Shown here: positions 36,053 to 44,797 of the stretch, in pieces | Layout: the number at the start of each line of letters is the position of its first letter | Position numbering within the stretch: the stretch's first letter is position 1 | Origin: Microcystis panniformis FACHB-1757 | Lineage (GTDB): Bacteria; Cyanobacteriota; Cyanobacteriia; Cyanobacteriales; Microcystaceae | Direction: 5' to 3' | NCBI RefSeq assembly: GCF_001264245.1 | Contig: NZ_CP011339.1 | Coordinates: forward strand, 3,472,001 to 3,536,000 | Length of the DNA stretch: 64,000 bases | Made by a program: the position numbers and the translations under genes | Notes under the pieces: model-generated | The model's database searches: none | What the model saw: only the letters and a program-made list of their open reading frames with translations | Told to the model about the DNA's origin: nothing

Positions 36053-36948
36053 TATCCCTTGCTGGGGGAACAGACATTGCAGCAGTTGGTGGCAGCAATT
36101 CCTAGCTTGGGGCAGCGGGCTGTTAGTCAGATTCCGCCAGTCCAGCAGTTGTTGGCAGCAGCAGGCTTGGCGGCTGGCGATCGCAGCTTGGGCGAGATTT
36201 TAGCTGAAAATCCCCTTGTCGGTAACTGGCAATTGAATGGGATTGACCTGTCTCAGTTCCCTATCAGCGCCATTCCGGGCATTTCTCAAGCCGCGATCGG
36301 CAATTTTGCTGATTGGGGCAGCAGTTTTGTGGCTGACATCCCCGGTTTGGGCAATGTACCCTTAAGACAGATGCCTAACCCCGCAACCCTAGCAGGGACG
36401 GCGGTAGTGCGGATTGATGGCATTTGGGGGGCGGCGGAGTCGTACCGCTATCAGACGGTGACGGGCAGCTATCAGGATGGTTTCAGCGTCCCCTGCGAGG
36501 AGAATTGTGCCTATCTGGAATTGGATGACTTGGAGAATGCTGGGAGGTGGATTAGTGGCAAGTACCAGCAGATGAATGGGGGTGAAGGTTGTTTGCGCTT
36601 CCTCAATGGGGGGAAGGAACCGACGGGGCGGCATCCTGGCTCTTCTCGACTTTGTGTGATAATTTTTGCTTATGGAATCGTGAAATGCTTATCGGGTAAC
36701 ACTTTTAGGACTATTTTGTCGAAGAAACTATCAGTATAGACCTCGTTTCCACACAGAAACCAGAAGAGCCGCATCCTTTTGGCAGCGGCTTTAAGGTGGT
36801 GATGATGGAACCGGATGAGGCGACTGATTTGGTTGATACTGCCCTCTATTTTCGGATTACATCTTTTTGTGGGAAAAGCCCCTATTTTATTAGTCCGTTT
36901 CCGTTTTTGGATTACCGCCGCAATGATTGGATTTTTCTGGGAGGGTAG
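36053..36948 (+). pseudogene. unknown GC-rich gene broken by a MITE
   Basis: An open frame from about 36053 encodes a repetitive protein with motifs such as IPSLGQRAVSQIPPVQ, FPISAIPGISQAAIG and ADIPGLGNVPLRQMPNP. At 36638 a 133-base MITE interrupts it. If the MITE and one copy of GCATCCT are removed, the frame continues as HPFGSGFKVVMMEP...DYRRNDWIFLGG to the stop at 36946-36948. The 5' end is also lost in MITE-A (36004-36032). Base composition is clearly richer in GC than its neighbours, suggesting transfer. Family not recognised. Confidence 0.7.
36638..36770. repeat. GGCTCTTCT-ended MITE (copy B)
   Basis: 133 bases, ends GGCTCTTCT and AGAAGAGCC, flanked by perfect GCATCCT duplications (36631-36637, 36771-36777). 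Opposite orientation to copy A at 31521. It disrupts the gene at 36053-36948. Confidence 0.85.
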
Positions 36949-37007
36949 GGATTCATGGGGAAAGGATAATATATAATGATGATCTATGACAGAGACTTCA
37001 AATACTG
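36904..37007 (+). repeat. ~100-bp direct repeat, left copy
   Basis: Covers the last codons of the broken gene plus about 60 bases downstream. About 90% identical to 37672-37778. The two copies bracket the first VapBC-like module. Confidence 0.8.
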
Positions 37008-37143
37008 GTTGATAGGCAGGTGGACAAATTCAATTAGACACGAGGAGCATTGGAACCCACAACCTGTGGTGATGTAGAATCAAATTTATAATATTCACCT
37101 GCTTATAAATGGGCAAAAGGATAAGAATATACGAGGTTTTAAT

Positions 37144-37443
37144 ATGCCAACAATTAAACCACGTTCTCAGATTGGTAGAGATGGAATCTTACATTTAGAT
37201 ATACCGTCCGATTTTAAAGAAACTGAAGTAAATGTTACAGTAACCGTTGAAGCGGTTCAAGAAGTCAGTGAAGATTTAGCAAGTAGAAAAGAGGAAAGAA
37301 AACCTCGCTATAATGCTTGGGGCAACCCAGTAGTAGAGCAATCTATTACCCAAGCTATTTCAGGAATGCGCCACCTTCAAAAAACTGTAGCTTTACCTAA
37401 AAGTGAAATTCGTGCCATGCGAGAAGAAGGGAGACGGTTTTGA
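37144..37443 (+). CDS. antitoxin-like protein (VapB position)
   Basis: 99 residues. The N-terminus TIKPRSQIGRDGILHLDIPSDFKETEVNVTV resembles small antitoxin/DUF families placed before VapC toxins in cyanobacteria. It overlaps the PIN-domain gene by four bases. Function inferred from position. Confidence 0.6.
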   Translation: MPTIKPRSQIGRDGILHLDIPSDFKETEVNVTVTVEAVQEVSEDLASRKEERKPRYNAWGNPVVEQSITQAISGMRHLQKTVALPKSEIRAMREEGRRF

Positions 37444-37694
37444 TTGAGTTCGTTTTAGATTGTTCGGTAGCAATTAGCTGGTGTTTGGTCGATGAAGATA
37501 ACGATTATGCTAACGCAGTATTAGACATAATGCCAAACGCCGAAGCATTTGTTCCCGAAATTTGGTCTTTAGAGATTGTCAATACTCTCCTAGTCGCAGA
37601 AAGAAGAAATCGGATGACGGTCGAGCAAACTCAAGCATCGATTAATTGGTTACAGTCTTTACTTATTACTATTTTTGGATTACCGCCGCGATGA
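37440..37694 (+). pseudogene. truncated PIN-domain VapC toxin
   Basis: 84 residues from a TTG start overlapping the antitoxin stop. The first PIN motif FVLDCSVAISWCLVDE and the second acidic motif EIWSLEIVNTL are intact, but normal VapC proteins are ~130-140 residues. The frame leaves the toxin at about 37671, where the sequence switches into the repeat also found at 36904-37007, so the last residues (TIFGLPPR) are foreign. The third and fourth PIN acids are missing; probably inactive. Confidence 0.75.
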
Positions 37695-37778
37695 TTGGAT
37701 TTTTCTGGGAGGTTAGGGATTCATGAGGAAAGGATGATATATAATGATAGTCTATGACAGAGAGAGACATTAAATACT
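37672..37778 (+). repeat. ~100-bp direct repeat, right copy
   Basis: Copy of 36904-37007. It begins inside the broken vapC and ends just before the second antitoxin gene. Confidence 0.8.
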
Positions 37779-37800
37779 GTTTGGTATTAGGAGAAAAGCT

Positions 37801-37998
37801 GTGCCACTGATTAAAATACCAAGGAATTATCTGATTGCTGAAGATGAAAATTTCATTACAGCAGATGTGCCAGATTCACTGCTTCAGCTTTGGCAAAAAG
37901 ATTATCAAAAGGTGGTTAAAGCCAAAGGTATTCTTAAGGAGCAAAAGGCGGCAATGCTATCTCATGTGGAGTCTCTTCGTCGGGAGTGGGATGGATGA
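37801..37998 (+). CDS. small antitoxin-like protein (second VapB position)
   Basis: 65 residues from a GTG start at 37801 (in-frame with PLIKIPRNYLIAEDE). The protein has a C-terminal helix rich in Lys and Arg. Its stop overlaps the ATG of the PIN gene (ATGA), the usual coupling of antitoxin and toxin. Family not named. Confidence 0.6.
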   Translation: MPLIKIPRNYLIAEDENFITADVPDSLLQLWQKDYQKVVKAKGILKEQKAAMLSHVESLRREWDG

Positions 37999-38384
37999 AA
38001 TACGTCTATGATACCAATATTTTTATTTATTATTTAGCCGATGACGATCTAGTTACTTCTTTTTTCTCCCAAGCTTTTTTGAGTTTGCATCAGATTTTTA
38101 TCTCACCAATTGTCAGAATTGAGTTACTCAGTTTTCCTACTTTATCTAAGGAAGAAGAGCAGATAATTGAAGATTTACTCTCACAGTTTGAATCAATTCC
38201 CATATTGAGAGAAATTGAAGATCTGACTATTCAACTGAAACGACAGTATAAAATCAAGATTCCCGATGCCATTATTGCCGCGACAACATTGAGCCAAAAT
38301 GGATGTTTGGTCACTAGAAATGTTGATGATTTTAAGGGGATTTCCGGTTTAAATATTAAAAATCCGTTTATTGATCAGGGGTAA
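37995..38384 (+). CDS. vapC: PIN-domain toxin (VapC-like)
   Basis: 129 residues. PIN acids are in YVYDTNIFIYYLA (D near residue 6), ISPIVRIELLSFP, IKIPDAIIAATTL (D near 92) and LVTRNVDDFKGI. All four expected acidic positions are present, so this RNase toxin is probably intact, unlike the neighbour at 37440. The start chosen (ATG at 37995) overlaps the antitoxin stop. Confidence 0.82.
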   Translation: MKYVYDTNIFIYYLADDDLVTSFFSQAFLSLHQIFISPIVRIELLSFPTLSKEEEQIIEDLLSQFESIPILREIEDLTIQLKRQYKIKIPDAIIAATTLSQNGCLVTRNVDDFKGISGLNIKNPFIDQG

Positions 38385-38553
38385 AGAATAGTAGAAGAGC
38401 GAGAATTAAAAGTTGACTTATCTGCAAAGTAGCTTACTACTGGAAATCGATAGCTTGATGACAGCAACCAGTGCCAGGTATTGAAGTAGGAAAAAGCCTA
38501 TGTTTTCGTTCTAGAAATCTCCAAAACTAAGCTTGACAAATTGCCTCAAGTTG

Positions 38554-39030
38554 TTATATCCTACAGCTTACAAGTCTTTGCGCGAGAAAAGGCACACCAC
38601 AAGCAGCAATACCCAGTAACACACTTTTCTCCCCGCCGAAAACCCCAGGTACGGGTAGGTGCCTCTTGGGGACTGCTGAATTAAAGACTGCTGAATTAAA
38701 AGTCAACTGTCGGCCTGTCAAGCACCTACCTCCTTGTCTCCAGCCGACGCTATCGGCGAACTTTTCCAATACTTCCACTTCCAGTTCACTATTATACTTT
38801 CTCGTGCCACCAAGACTCTCATAGATTTCTTTCTGGACGCTGAAGCCAAACTTACCGCTACTATAGTTTAGCCAAAGTTGGTTAATAGTTCGTAAATCTT
38901 CACAGGGGAAATTATCAATGTCCTCTTCTCTCAACCATCCTTCGCTTTCCCTTCCGGCGACCCGACACATCACTTCCCCTGTTTCTTTATCTGCTTCTTT
39001 CCAGTTTTCTGCTGCTAAGTAGTCATGCAA
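38554..39030 (-). pseudogene. GUN4-domain fragment of a kinase-GUN4 gene
   Basis: About 159 codons from a TTG at 39030. The sequence LAAENWKEADKETGEVMCRVAGRE, FPCEDLRTINQLW and KFGFSVQKEIYESLGG is a GUN4 (porphyrin-binding) domain, and the end FLAQRLVSCRI is the usual GUN4 C-terminus. Its N-terminus is cut off; upstream are a short inverted repeat (39027-39091), a MITE-A copy and then a kinase gene remnant reading in the same direction. I infer a former Ser/Thr kinase-GUN4 fusion protein. Confidence 0.75.
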
Positions 39031-39091
39031 AATTAATTACCTGCCCGATCGAGCTAAAACCCTTACGGGGCAATGATCGTCATGTGTAAAT
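39027..39091. repeat. short inverted-repeat element
   Basis: 65 bases with ends GCAAAATTAATTAC and GTAAATAATTTTGC. It lies at the broken edge of the GUN4 fragment, directly before MITE-A copy 5. Confidence 0.5.
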
Positions 39092-39106
39092 AATTTTGCC
39101 TAGGTA

Positions 39107-39232
39107 CTTAAGTAGGGAGGCACAATTATTTGTAGGATGGGTTAGCGGTAGCGTAACATAATCGGCCGTTGGGTTTCATGCTTCAACCCAACCTACGTTC
39201 ATCTTATATTTAATTCCACCCACCTACTTAAG
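39107..39232. repeat. MITE-A copy 5 (full length)
   Basis: 126 bases with ends CTTAAGTAGGGAGG and CCACCTACTTAAG, in the plus orientation. It separates the GUN4 fragment from the kinase remnant and so probably helped to split the gene. Confidence 0.8.
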
Positions 39233-40236
39233 AGTTGCTGTAATTGAGAATAGTTAACCTCCCTAGCACTTTTAAGCACAATATTAGCAGCAACTTTAGG
39301 CGGTGGTGGTGTTTGAATAACGGGAGTTTTTGGTATTTATATAGAAGTTGCTGGTGATTGTCCCGTCAAATCTTGTAAAATCTCCCGCGCTGATTGATAA
39401 CGCTTTCTTGTCCCAAATTCGATCATTTTATCAAGAATGCGTCCTAAATCATCCCGAACATTATTTTTGACTAAAAACTGTCGCCAAATCCATTCATGGT
39501 CACTGGTATCAAATAAATCAAAGGGTTAAATCTGAGTCAACAAATAAATACAAGTGACCCCTAAACTATACAAATCACTGGGATTATTCGCCTTACCGTT
39601 AGCTTGTTCTGGGGCGATATATTCCGCTGAACCGATTACCGTACCAGTAACAGAACGGTTAAGAGGTGTAACAACTTTAGACGCGCCAAAATCTACTAAA
39701 ACCGCCTTCTTGTCTGAGTTACGTCGAATAATATTTTCTGGTTTAATGTCTCGGTGAACTACTCCCTGACTATGAATAAAATCTAAAACGGGCAAAATAT
39801 CTGTTAATAAAGCTTTAATCTTGGCTTCATTAAATACCCCTTGACTTCTTAATTCTTGTTCTAAATTCTGTCCTTCAATATATTCTTGTACCAAATATTG
39901 ACGGTCATCATCATGATTGAGATAAGCGAAAAGTTCAGGAATTTGGGGATGTTTTCCTAACTTCTCTAATTGGATTGCTTCTTTTTCAAACAATTCTGAG
40001 GCTTTCTCAATTGTATCAGTCCCTTGAACCGAAGGAAAAAACTGTTTAATCACACAATAAGGTCGAGAAGGCTTACTATAATCTACCGCTTTAAAAGTGC
40101 AACCAAATCCTCCTTGACCAATTAATTTAATTGCTTGATAACGCTCCTGTAAAAACAATTTAGAGCGGCATTTTTCACAGAATTTATTGCCATCTGGATT
40201 GGCGGCGGAACAATTAGGATTGAGACACAGACTCAT
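39233..40236 (-). pseudogene. Ser/Thr protein kinase, N-terminal part of kinase-GUN4 gene, with nonsense changes
   Basis: The intact part (39526-40236, 236 codons) has a zinc-ribbon-like N-terminus CLNPNC...FCEKCRS, the glycine loop LIGQGGFGCTFKA, the catalytic loop VVHRDIKPENII and VLVDFGASK. A TAA at 39526-39528 ends it within YLLTQI; read-through in the same frame gives PFDLFDTSDHEWIWRQFL and further kinase C-lobe and linker sequence, with another stop near 39339, up to VNYSQLQQLL at 39235. The domain order then continues in the GUN4 fragment. Kinase of the Hanks type; now probably dead. Confidence 0.75.
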
Positions 40237-40256
40237 GGTTTTTACTCCTTTAAGTA

Positions 40257-40380
40257 GTTGGGTTGACGTTAAAAAAGTAGCTGTTGGTTATGTTGGGTTT
40301 CCTGTCTTAGCTGTTGGTTGTGTTGGGTTTCCTGTCTTAGCTGTTGGTTATGTTGGGTTTCGTGCCTCAACCCAACCTAC
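40257..40380. repeat. three 30-bp repeats ahead of the kinase gene
   Basis: Units of TAGCTGTTGGTTATGTTGGG type repeated three times at 30-base spacing, ending in CTCAACCCAACCTAC. An identical block is at 40967-41095 because of the 710-base tandem duplication. Confidence 0.8.
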
Positions 40381-40946
40381 GGTACTTTAGACGCGCCAAA
40401 ATCCACTAAAACCGCTTTCTTGTCTGAGTTACGTCTAATAATATTTTCTGGTTTAATATCTCGGTGAACTACTCCCCGACTATGAATAAAATCTAAAACT
40501 GGCAAAATATCCGTTAATAAAGCTTTAATCTTGGCTTCATTAAATACCCCCTGGCTTCTTAATTCTTGTTCTAAATTCTGTCCTTCAATATATTCTTGTA
40601 CCAAATATTGACGGTCATCATCATGATTGAGATAGGCGAAAAGTTCAGGGATTTGGGGATGTTTTCCTAACTTCTCTAATTGGATTGCTTCTTTTTCAAA
40701 TAATTCTGAGGCTTTCTCAATTGTATCAGTCCCTTGAGCCGAAGGAAAAAACTGTTTAATCACACAATAAGGTCGAGAAGGCTTACTATAATCTATCGCC
40801 TTAAAAGTGCGACCAAATCCTCCTTGACCAATTAATTTAATTGCTTGATAACGCTCCTGTAAAAACAATTTAGAGCGGCATTTTTCACAGAATTTATTGC
40901 CATCTGGATTGGCGGCGGAACAATTAGGATTGAGACACAGACTCAT
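40377..40946 (-). pseudogene. truncated Ser/Thr protein kinase (tandem duplicate)
   Basis: 189 codons, nearly identical to the first 188 codons of the kinase at 39526-40236. It stops right after VDFGASKV where the sequence joins the 5' leader of the other copy. It lacks the whole C-lobe and cannot form a normal kinase. The duplicated unit is 710 bases long. Confidence 0.85.
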
Positions 40947-41160
40947 GGTTTTTACTCCTTTAAGTAGTTGGGTTGACGTTAAAAAAGTAGCTGTTGGTTA
41001 TGTTGGGTTTCCTGTCTTAGCTGTTGGTTGTGTTGGGTTTCCTGTCTTAGCTGTTGGTTATGTTGGGTTTCGTGCCTCAACCCAACCTACGGTACTATTA
41101 TTGATTCTACTGTGTTCGGTAATTCGATTTGTAATTTTCCTGCGCGAGAATGGGTATTTT

Positions 41161-41631
41161 TTAAAAAAGATCAAGTTGAACTTCAAAAAAAGGTTTTCTA
41201 ATTATTAAAGGCGGATCACCGATTTCTCCAGAGAGTTTCAGCAAGCCATCATCAAAAGTATCTAAAACATCCACTCTGGCTTTAATTGCCGTCGCCACAT
41301 GAGTTGCATCTTTAGGTTTTAGTGCCTGATATTGCCACATCAATTCTCTGGCTAGTTCACCAACTTTTCTGTCCACATCATAAATATAAATCCACTCATG
41401 TCGGAAAAAATCTCTGATTTTTTCCTCACTTTCTTTAGGTAATTTTGGCTGTCCTTTTTCTAATTTCACCACTTCAATAAAAGTAAGAGCAGAAGTCACG
41501 ATTATTACCTGACCATTTTCAGCTGCTTTGAGAACAGAAATACAATCATTAATTTTATCCTTTTCATTTTTCAGGAAAGCTAAAAAAACACAAGAATCCC
41601 AGTAGTGTAGCTTTTTTGTTGGACAAATCAA
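41161..41631 (-). CDS. PIN-domain protein, probable RNase toxin
   Basis: 156 residues. PIN features: YWDSCVFLAFLKNE (D near residue 11), SALTFIEVVKLE, LKPKDATHVATAIKARVDVLDTFDDGLLKL. This is the PIN subtype in which a serine or threonine-flanked DATH replaces the usual PDA. Its start overlaps the stop of the gene at 41628 by four bases, so they form a pair like toxin and antitoxin. Confidence 0.75.
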   Translation of the reverse strand: MICPTKKLHYWDSCVFLAFLKNEKDKINDCISVLKAAENGQVIIVTSALTFIEVVKLEKGQPKLPKESEEKIRDFFRHEWIYIYDVDRKVGELARELMWQYQALKPKDATHVATAIKARVDVLDTFDDGLLKLSGEIGDPPLIIRKPFFEVQLDLF

Positions 41632-42416
41632 TTACTTTCTCCCAAAATTCCGATCATTTCCTCAATGCTAGGTAAATCTTTTTCCTGAGGAAAAAGATCA
41701 ATTGACTCAACTTGAATCCCGATTTTTTCCCCATCTTCTCTAGAGGTAACTATCCCCGATACAGAGACTCTTTTTTCTAGATATTCTTTGATATTATCAA
41801 GTAAATTTGGTTCAAAGTAACATTTAACACTTTTATTAGTCAATAAATTGTAAACTCTAAAAATAGGTTGACGACTTACATCAATAGCTTTAAGCACACC
41901 TTCTACAGTACCAAAACTTTGATATTTTCCCCCGATAATTTCATCAACATTAGCAATCAAAGCTTGATTCAAGTCGATACACCTCGAATCAAAGCCCAAT
42001 TGCACCAAAAACTCATCGGTTTTTGCCAAAAACTCATCGGTTTTTACCAATATTGCTAATGCTCGCACACTTTCTAAAGCTCGATCAGAAAAATACTTAG
42101 GGCGAATCGGATGTTCTAAAATTGTTACTATTCCCCTTTCTACAGTCTTAATAACTTCAGAAATTTGACTAGGTGTAATCTGATCTTGAGGCATTCCTTC
42201 TAAAGTAAGATGAATGCTGCCACTATGAACTTGAGAGATTCTCCAATTTATCAGGGGGCGATTTTTGTTAGCAAGGGTTTTATCTACTTCATGGAGTAGT
42301 ATTGCTAATTGTTCTTGAGCCTTGATAAATTTATCAAAAGACAACAGTGAGCCTTCTATATCTAATGTTAGGCTCTTGATTGTTTCCTTCGATATAGGGC
42401 TTTCCCCTTTAGTCAT
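41628..42416 (-). CDS. unknown protein paired with the PIN gene
   Basis: 262 residues, no signal or membrane segment. Middle part has a repeated LVKTDEFLAKTDEFLVQLG (DNA-level duplication near residues 122-140); the C-terminal part CYFEPNLLDNIKEYLEKRVSVSGIVTSREDG resembles a small beta-barrel fold seen in proteins near PIN domains. It may be the neutralising partner. Family not named. Confidence 0.6.
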   Translation of the reverse strand: MTKGESPISKETIKSLTLDIEGSLLSFDKFIKAQEQLAILLHEVDKTLANKNRPLINWRISQVHSGSIHLTLEGMPQDQITPSQISEVIKTVERGIVTILEHPIRPKYFSDRALESVRALAILVKTDEFLAKTDEFLVQLGFDSRCIDLNQALIANVDEIIGGKYQSFGTVEGVLKAIDVSRQPIFRVYNLLTNKSVKCYFEPNLLDNIKEYLEKRVSVSGIVTSREDGEKIGIQVESIDLFPQEKDLPSIEEMIGILGESN

Positions 42417-42535
42417 GGCTCTAGGAATCGTGATAATTATCTCAAGTGTAAAGGTTTTGGCTAACTACTAAAGCTTCCTACTTTACATTTTTACATGAAC
42501 TAAGCCTAAAGCCTAAACTATGTTGACCTATAATC

Positions 42536-42566
42536 ACAAAAAAACCCGCTGGCGCGGGCTTTTTTC
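42536..42566. terminator. bidirectional terminator, former tkt terminator
   Basis: GC-rich stem ACCCGC/GCGGGC with A-run before and T-run after. On the minus strand it follows the 64-base duplicated end of tkt, so it was probably the original tkt terminator. Confidence 0.75.
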
Positions 42567-42581
42567 ACAAAACCAAAGTTT

Positions 42582-42645
42582 TAATTAACCTAACAACGCT
42601 TTTGCCTTCGCTACCACGTTATCCACGGTAAAACCGAACTTCTCT
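42582..42645 (-). repeat. duplicated tkt 3' end (left copy)
   Basis: 64 bases identical, with one mismatch, to 44798-44861, the last codons and stop of the transketolase gene. The two copies bracket the restriction-modification genes. Confidence 0.95.
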
Positions 42646-42715
42646 GACATTCCTAGAGAAAATATCGTAATTTTGTTAAAATAATCTCAAAGAAAAGCCT
42701 CTAAAATCGAAGGTA

Positions 42716-43609
42716 ATGTCCAAAATCGCTAAAAAACTTAGTAATTCTCCTTTTCGTTATCCTGGCGGTAAATTTTATGCCCGTAAGCTAATCTTAGCTT
42801 GTCTTCCCAGTCACCATAAGTATTGTGAACCTTTTGCGGGGGGAGCATCTATATTCTTTGCTAAGGAAAGTGTAGCAGAGAATATTCTCAATGACAAAGA
42901 TGAAGAATTAATCAACTGTTATCGACATATCAAAGATTATCTTGATAGTCTAATTGAATTATTAAAAGATCTAAACGCTACCAAAGAACTACACAGTTAT
43001 TATAAAAATGAATTTCAACCAGCCAATGACCTAGAAAGAGCCATGCGTTGGTATTATCTAAATAGAACTTCCTACTCAGGAATTATGAAACTTGAAAATT
43101 GTTATTGGGGCTATGGTGATAAGTATTCTATGCGTCCTGAAAACTGGCCTTCTCACCTAAAAACCACTTCGGAAAAACTGCAAAATGTCAATTTATCTTG
43201 TTTAGATTTTGAAGATTTAATCAATCAATTACCCGATGATTACTTTTTATTTGTCGATCCTCCTTACTTTCAAGCAGATCAAAATAAATTCTATTCCTGT
43301 TTCTTCAGTCTAGAAGATCATGAAAGGTTATGTAAGACGTTGAAAAAACATCAACATCGATTTAAATTTCTTTTGACTTATGATAATTGCTCCGAAATTA
43401 GAGAAATGTATGATTGGTGTATTTCTTTACAAGAGAATGAATGGAATTACACTATTAATCGAACTGATGATCAAAAAAATGGTTTAAAATTGGAACATGG
43501 TTATCAGAGTGAAAGACGCAAGGGCAAGGAGGTATTTATTGCTAATTATGATCTTCAGAAACCCGCAAGATTCACACCTCTACAATTAAGTTTATTCGAT
43601 ATATCTTGA
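42716..43609 (+). CDS. DNA adenine methylase (Dam/D12 class)
   Basis: 297-residue N6-adenine methyltransferase of the D12 class. Motif X FRYPGGK at residues 13-19, motif I EPFAGGAS at 38-45, and catalytic motif IV DPPY at 181-184. It faces the endonuclease gene convergently with a 9-base gap. Together with the endonuclease and the controller it makes a type II restriction-modification system. GATC or a related sequence may be the target but this cannot be read from the sequence. Confidence 0.92.
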   Translation: MSKIAKKLSNSPFRYPGGKFYARKLILACLPSHHKYCEPFAGGASIFFAKESVAENILNDKDEELINCYRHIKDYLDSLIELLKDLNATKELHSYYKNEFQPANDLERAMRWYYLNRTSYSGIMKLENCYWGYGDKYSMRPENWPSHLKTTSEKLQNVNLSCLDFEDLINQLPDDYFLFVDPPYFQADQNKFYSCFFSLEDHERLCKTLKKHQHRFKFLLTYDNCSEIREMYDWCISLQENEWNYTINRTDDQKNGLKLEHGYQSERRKGKEVFIANYDLQKPARFTPLQLSLFDIS

Positions 43610-43618
43610 TTGCTAATT

Positions 43619-44449
43619 TTAATCAAGTGAATCCTCTATTTTTTCGATCGGGAGCCATGGTTGTAGAGGTTCAGCCGTATTAACATCAAAGAAAATTTTG
43701 GGATAATTAGGGATGAAATTACAGTTGTGATCCTGGCATTTCTGGCGAGAACACTTGATGTTATTGGTTTGATTTGCTGTTAAATCTTTACTCCTGGCAA
43801 CGTACATTTTTAAAAGGGCTTCTTCTTGATTATTAATATTAATTTTGCTTAAAAATATTTGCTCTTTTGGTGTGGGCTTCCAAACAAATAGTCCTGTTTC
43901 TAAATTGGTCTGAAAAAAAGCATTGGCAAGAGATGTAATTACTAAATCAAAATCTGTTTCAATATATTGATCTTTGTGAATATTTAGGCTTGTTGAAGGT
44001 ATTCCTATCAATTTAGACCTTTGTTCTGCCGCTTTGTCTCCTAATGTTCTTGATCTCATACATTTGACTTCAATAAAAGGTCTGATACCTCCCTGAAGAC
44101 GGAAACTACCTTTTTGGGCTAACTTACATTCAGCAGAGTATTTTTTGGCGTTTTTTTGATTGATAATAGCTACGTCTATATCGTGAGAACCAGCTTGAGG
44201 ATTTAAGCGAGGATTAGTAACTAAATAATTATTCGAGAGTATTTTTGACAGTTCATCTTGTACAGTGAACTCAAAAAACTTGCCACGAATCATAGGAATA
44301 ACTTTTGGATCATTGAGAACTTCTGTAATATATTTGATATTCAAACTATAACTCTTACAAAAACTTTCTATTTTTTCAAACCATTCCCATTCAAGCTCGT
44401 TATCATGCAAAAACTGCTCAAGCAATTTAATCAAATCTTCTGACATCAT
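43619..44449 (-). CDS. type II restriction endonuclease (PD-(D/E)XK-like)
   Basis: 276 residues. A nuclease core is suggested by GSHDIDVAI (acids at residues 90 and 92) and SAECK (E107-x-K109). A cysteine cluster near residues 233-243 (CSRQKCQDHNC) may bind zinc. It overlaps the controller gene by 23 bases and is convergent with the methylase. Role as the restriction partner is inferred from the context. Confidence 0.75.
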   Translation of the reverse strand: MMSEDLIKLLEQFLHDNELEWEWFEKIESFCKSYSLNIKYITEVLNDPKVIPMIRGKFFEFTVQDELSKILSNNYLVTNPRLNPQAGSHDIDVAIINQKNAKKYSAECKLAQKGSFRLQGGIRPFIEVKCMRSRTLGDKAAEQRSKLIGIPSTSLNIHKDQYIETDFDLVITSLANAFFQTNLETGLFVWKPTPKEQIFLSKININNQEEALLKMYVARSKDLTANQTNNIKCSRQKCQDHNCNFIPNYPKIFFDVNTAEPLQPWLPIEKIEDSLD

Positions 44450-44687
44450 TAGTATTTACATCGGAATTTATAGACATAGTGTTAAAAAGCTCCGAAAGAC
44501 TTATGTTTAATGCTCTACATAAAGAAATCAAGCATAGTAAAGAAGGATTCCTTTTACCACGTTCAAGAAGACTGATGTAAGTTCTATCCAAATTGGCCGC
44601 TTCGGCCAACCTTTCTTGGGATAAACCCTTTTGAATACGAGCATTATGTAAACATCTGCCAAATTGAGCTAAATTGTCCTTTGCCAT
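44427..44687 (-). CDS. XRE-family controller (C) protein
   Basis: About 86 residues from ATG 44687 (the frame is open 17 codons further to a GTG). A Cro-like helix-turn-helix with LHNARIQKGLSQERLAEAANLDRTYISLLERGKRNPSL fits the C proteins that time expression of restriction-modification genes. It overlaps and precedes the endonuclease gene, the standard position. Confidence 0.82.
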   Translation of the reverse strand: MAKDNLAQFGRCLHNARIQKGLSQERLAEAANLDRTYISLLERGKRNPSLLCLISLCRALNISLSELFNTMSINSDVNTNDVRRFD

Positions 44688-44754
44688 GCTTCGATTAAAC
44701 TGCCTGACGTGACCCCTAGTCCACTGACTGACAGTCACAATAGAAAAACAAAAA

Positions 44755-44780
44755 AATGAGCCAGATTTTTCTGACTCATT
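44755..44780 (-). terminator. tkt terminator now in use
   Basis: Stem AATGAG-C-CAGA / TCTG-A-CTCATT around a TTTTT loop, followed on the minus strand by TTTTTTTGTTTTT. It lies directly after tkt and before the controller gene. Confidence 0.75.
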
Positions 44781-44797
44781 ACAGCTAAGATTTCAGG

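Noticed and set aside
40187..40390. Frames with VGYVGFPVLAV repeats, also at 40897-41208
   Set aside because: Translation of the 30-base leader repeats; antisense to the kinase start.
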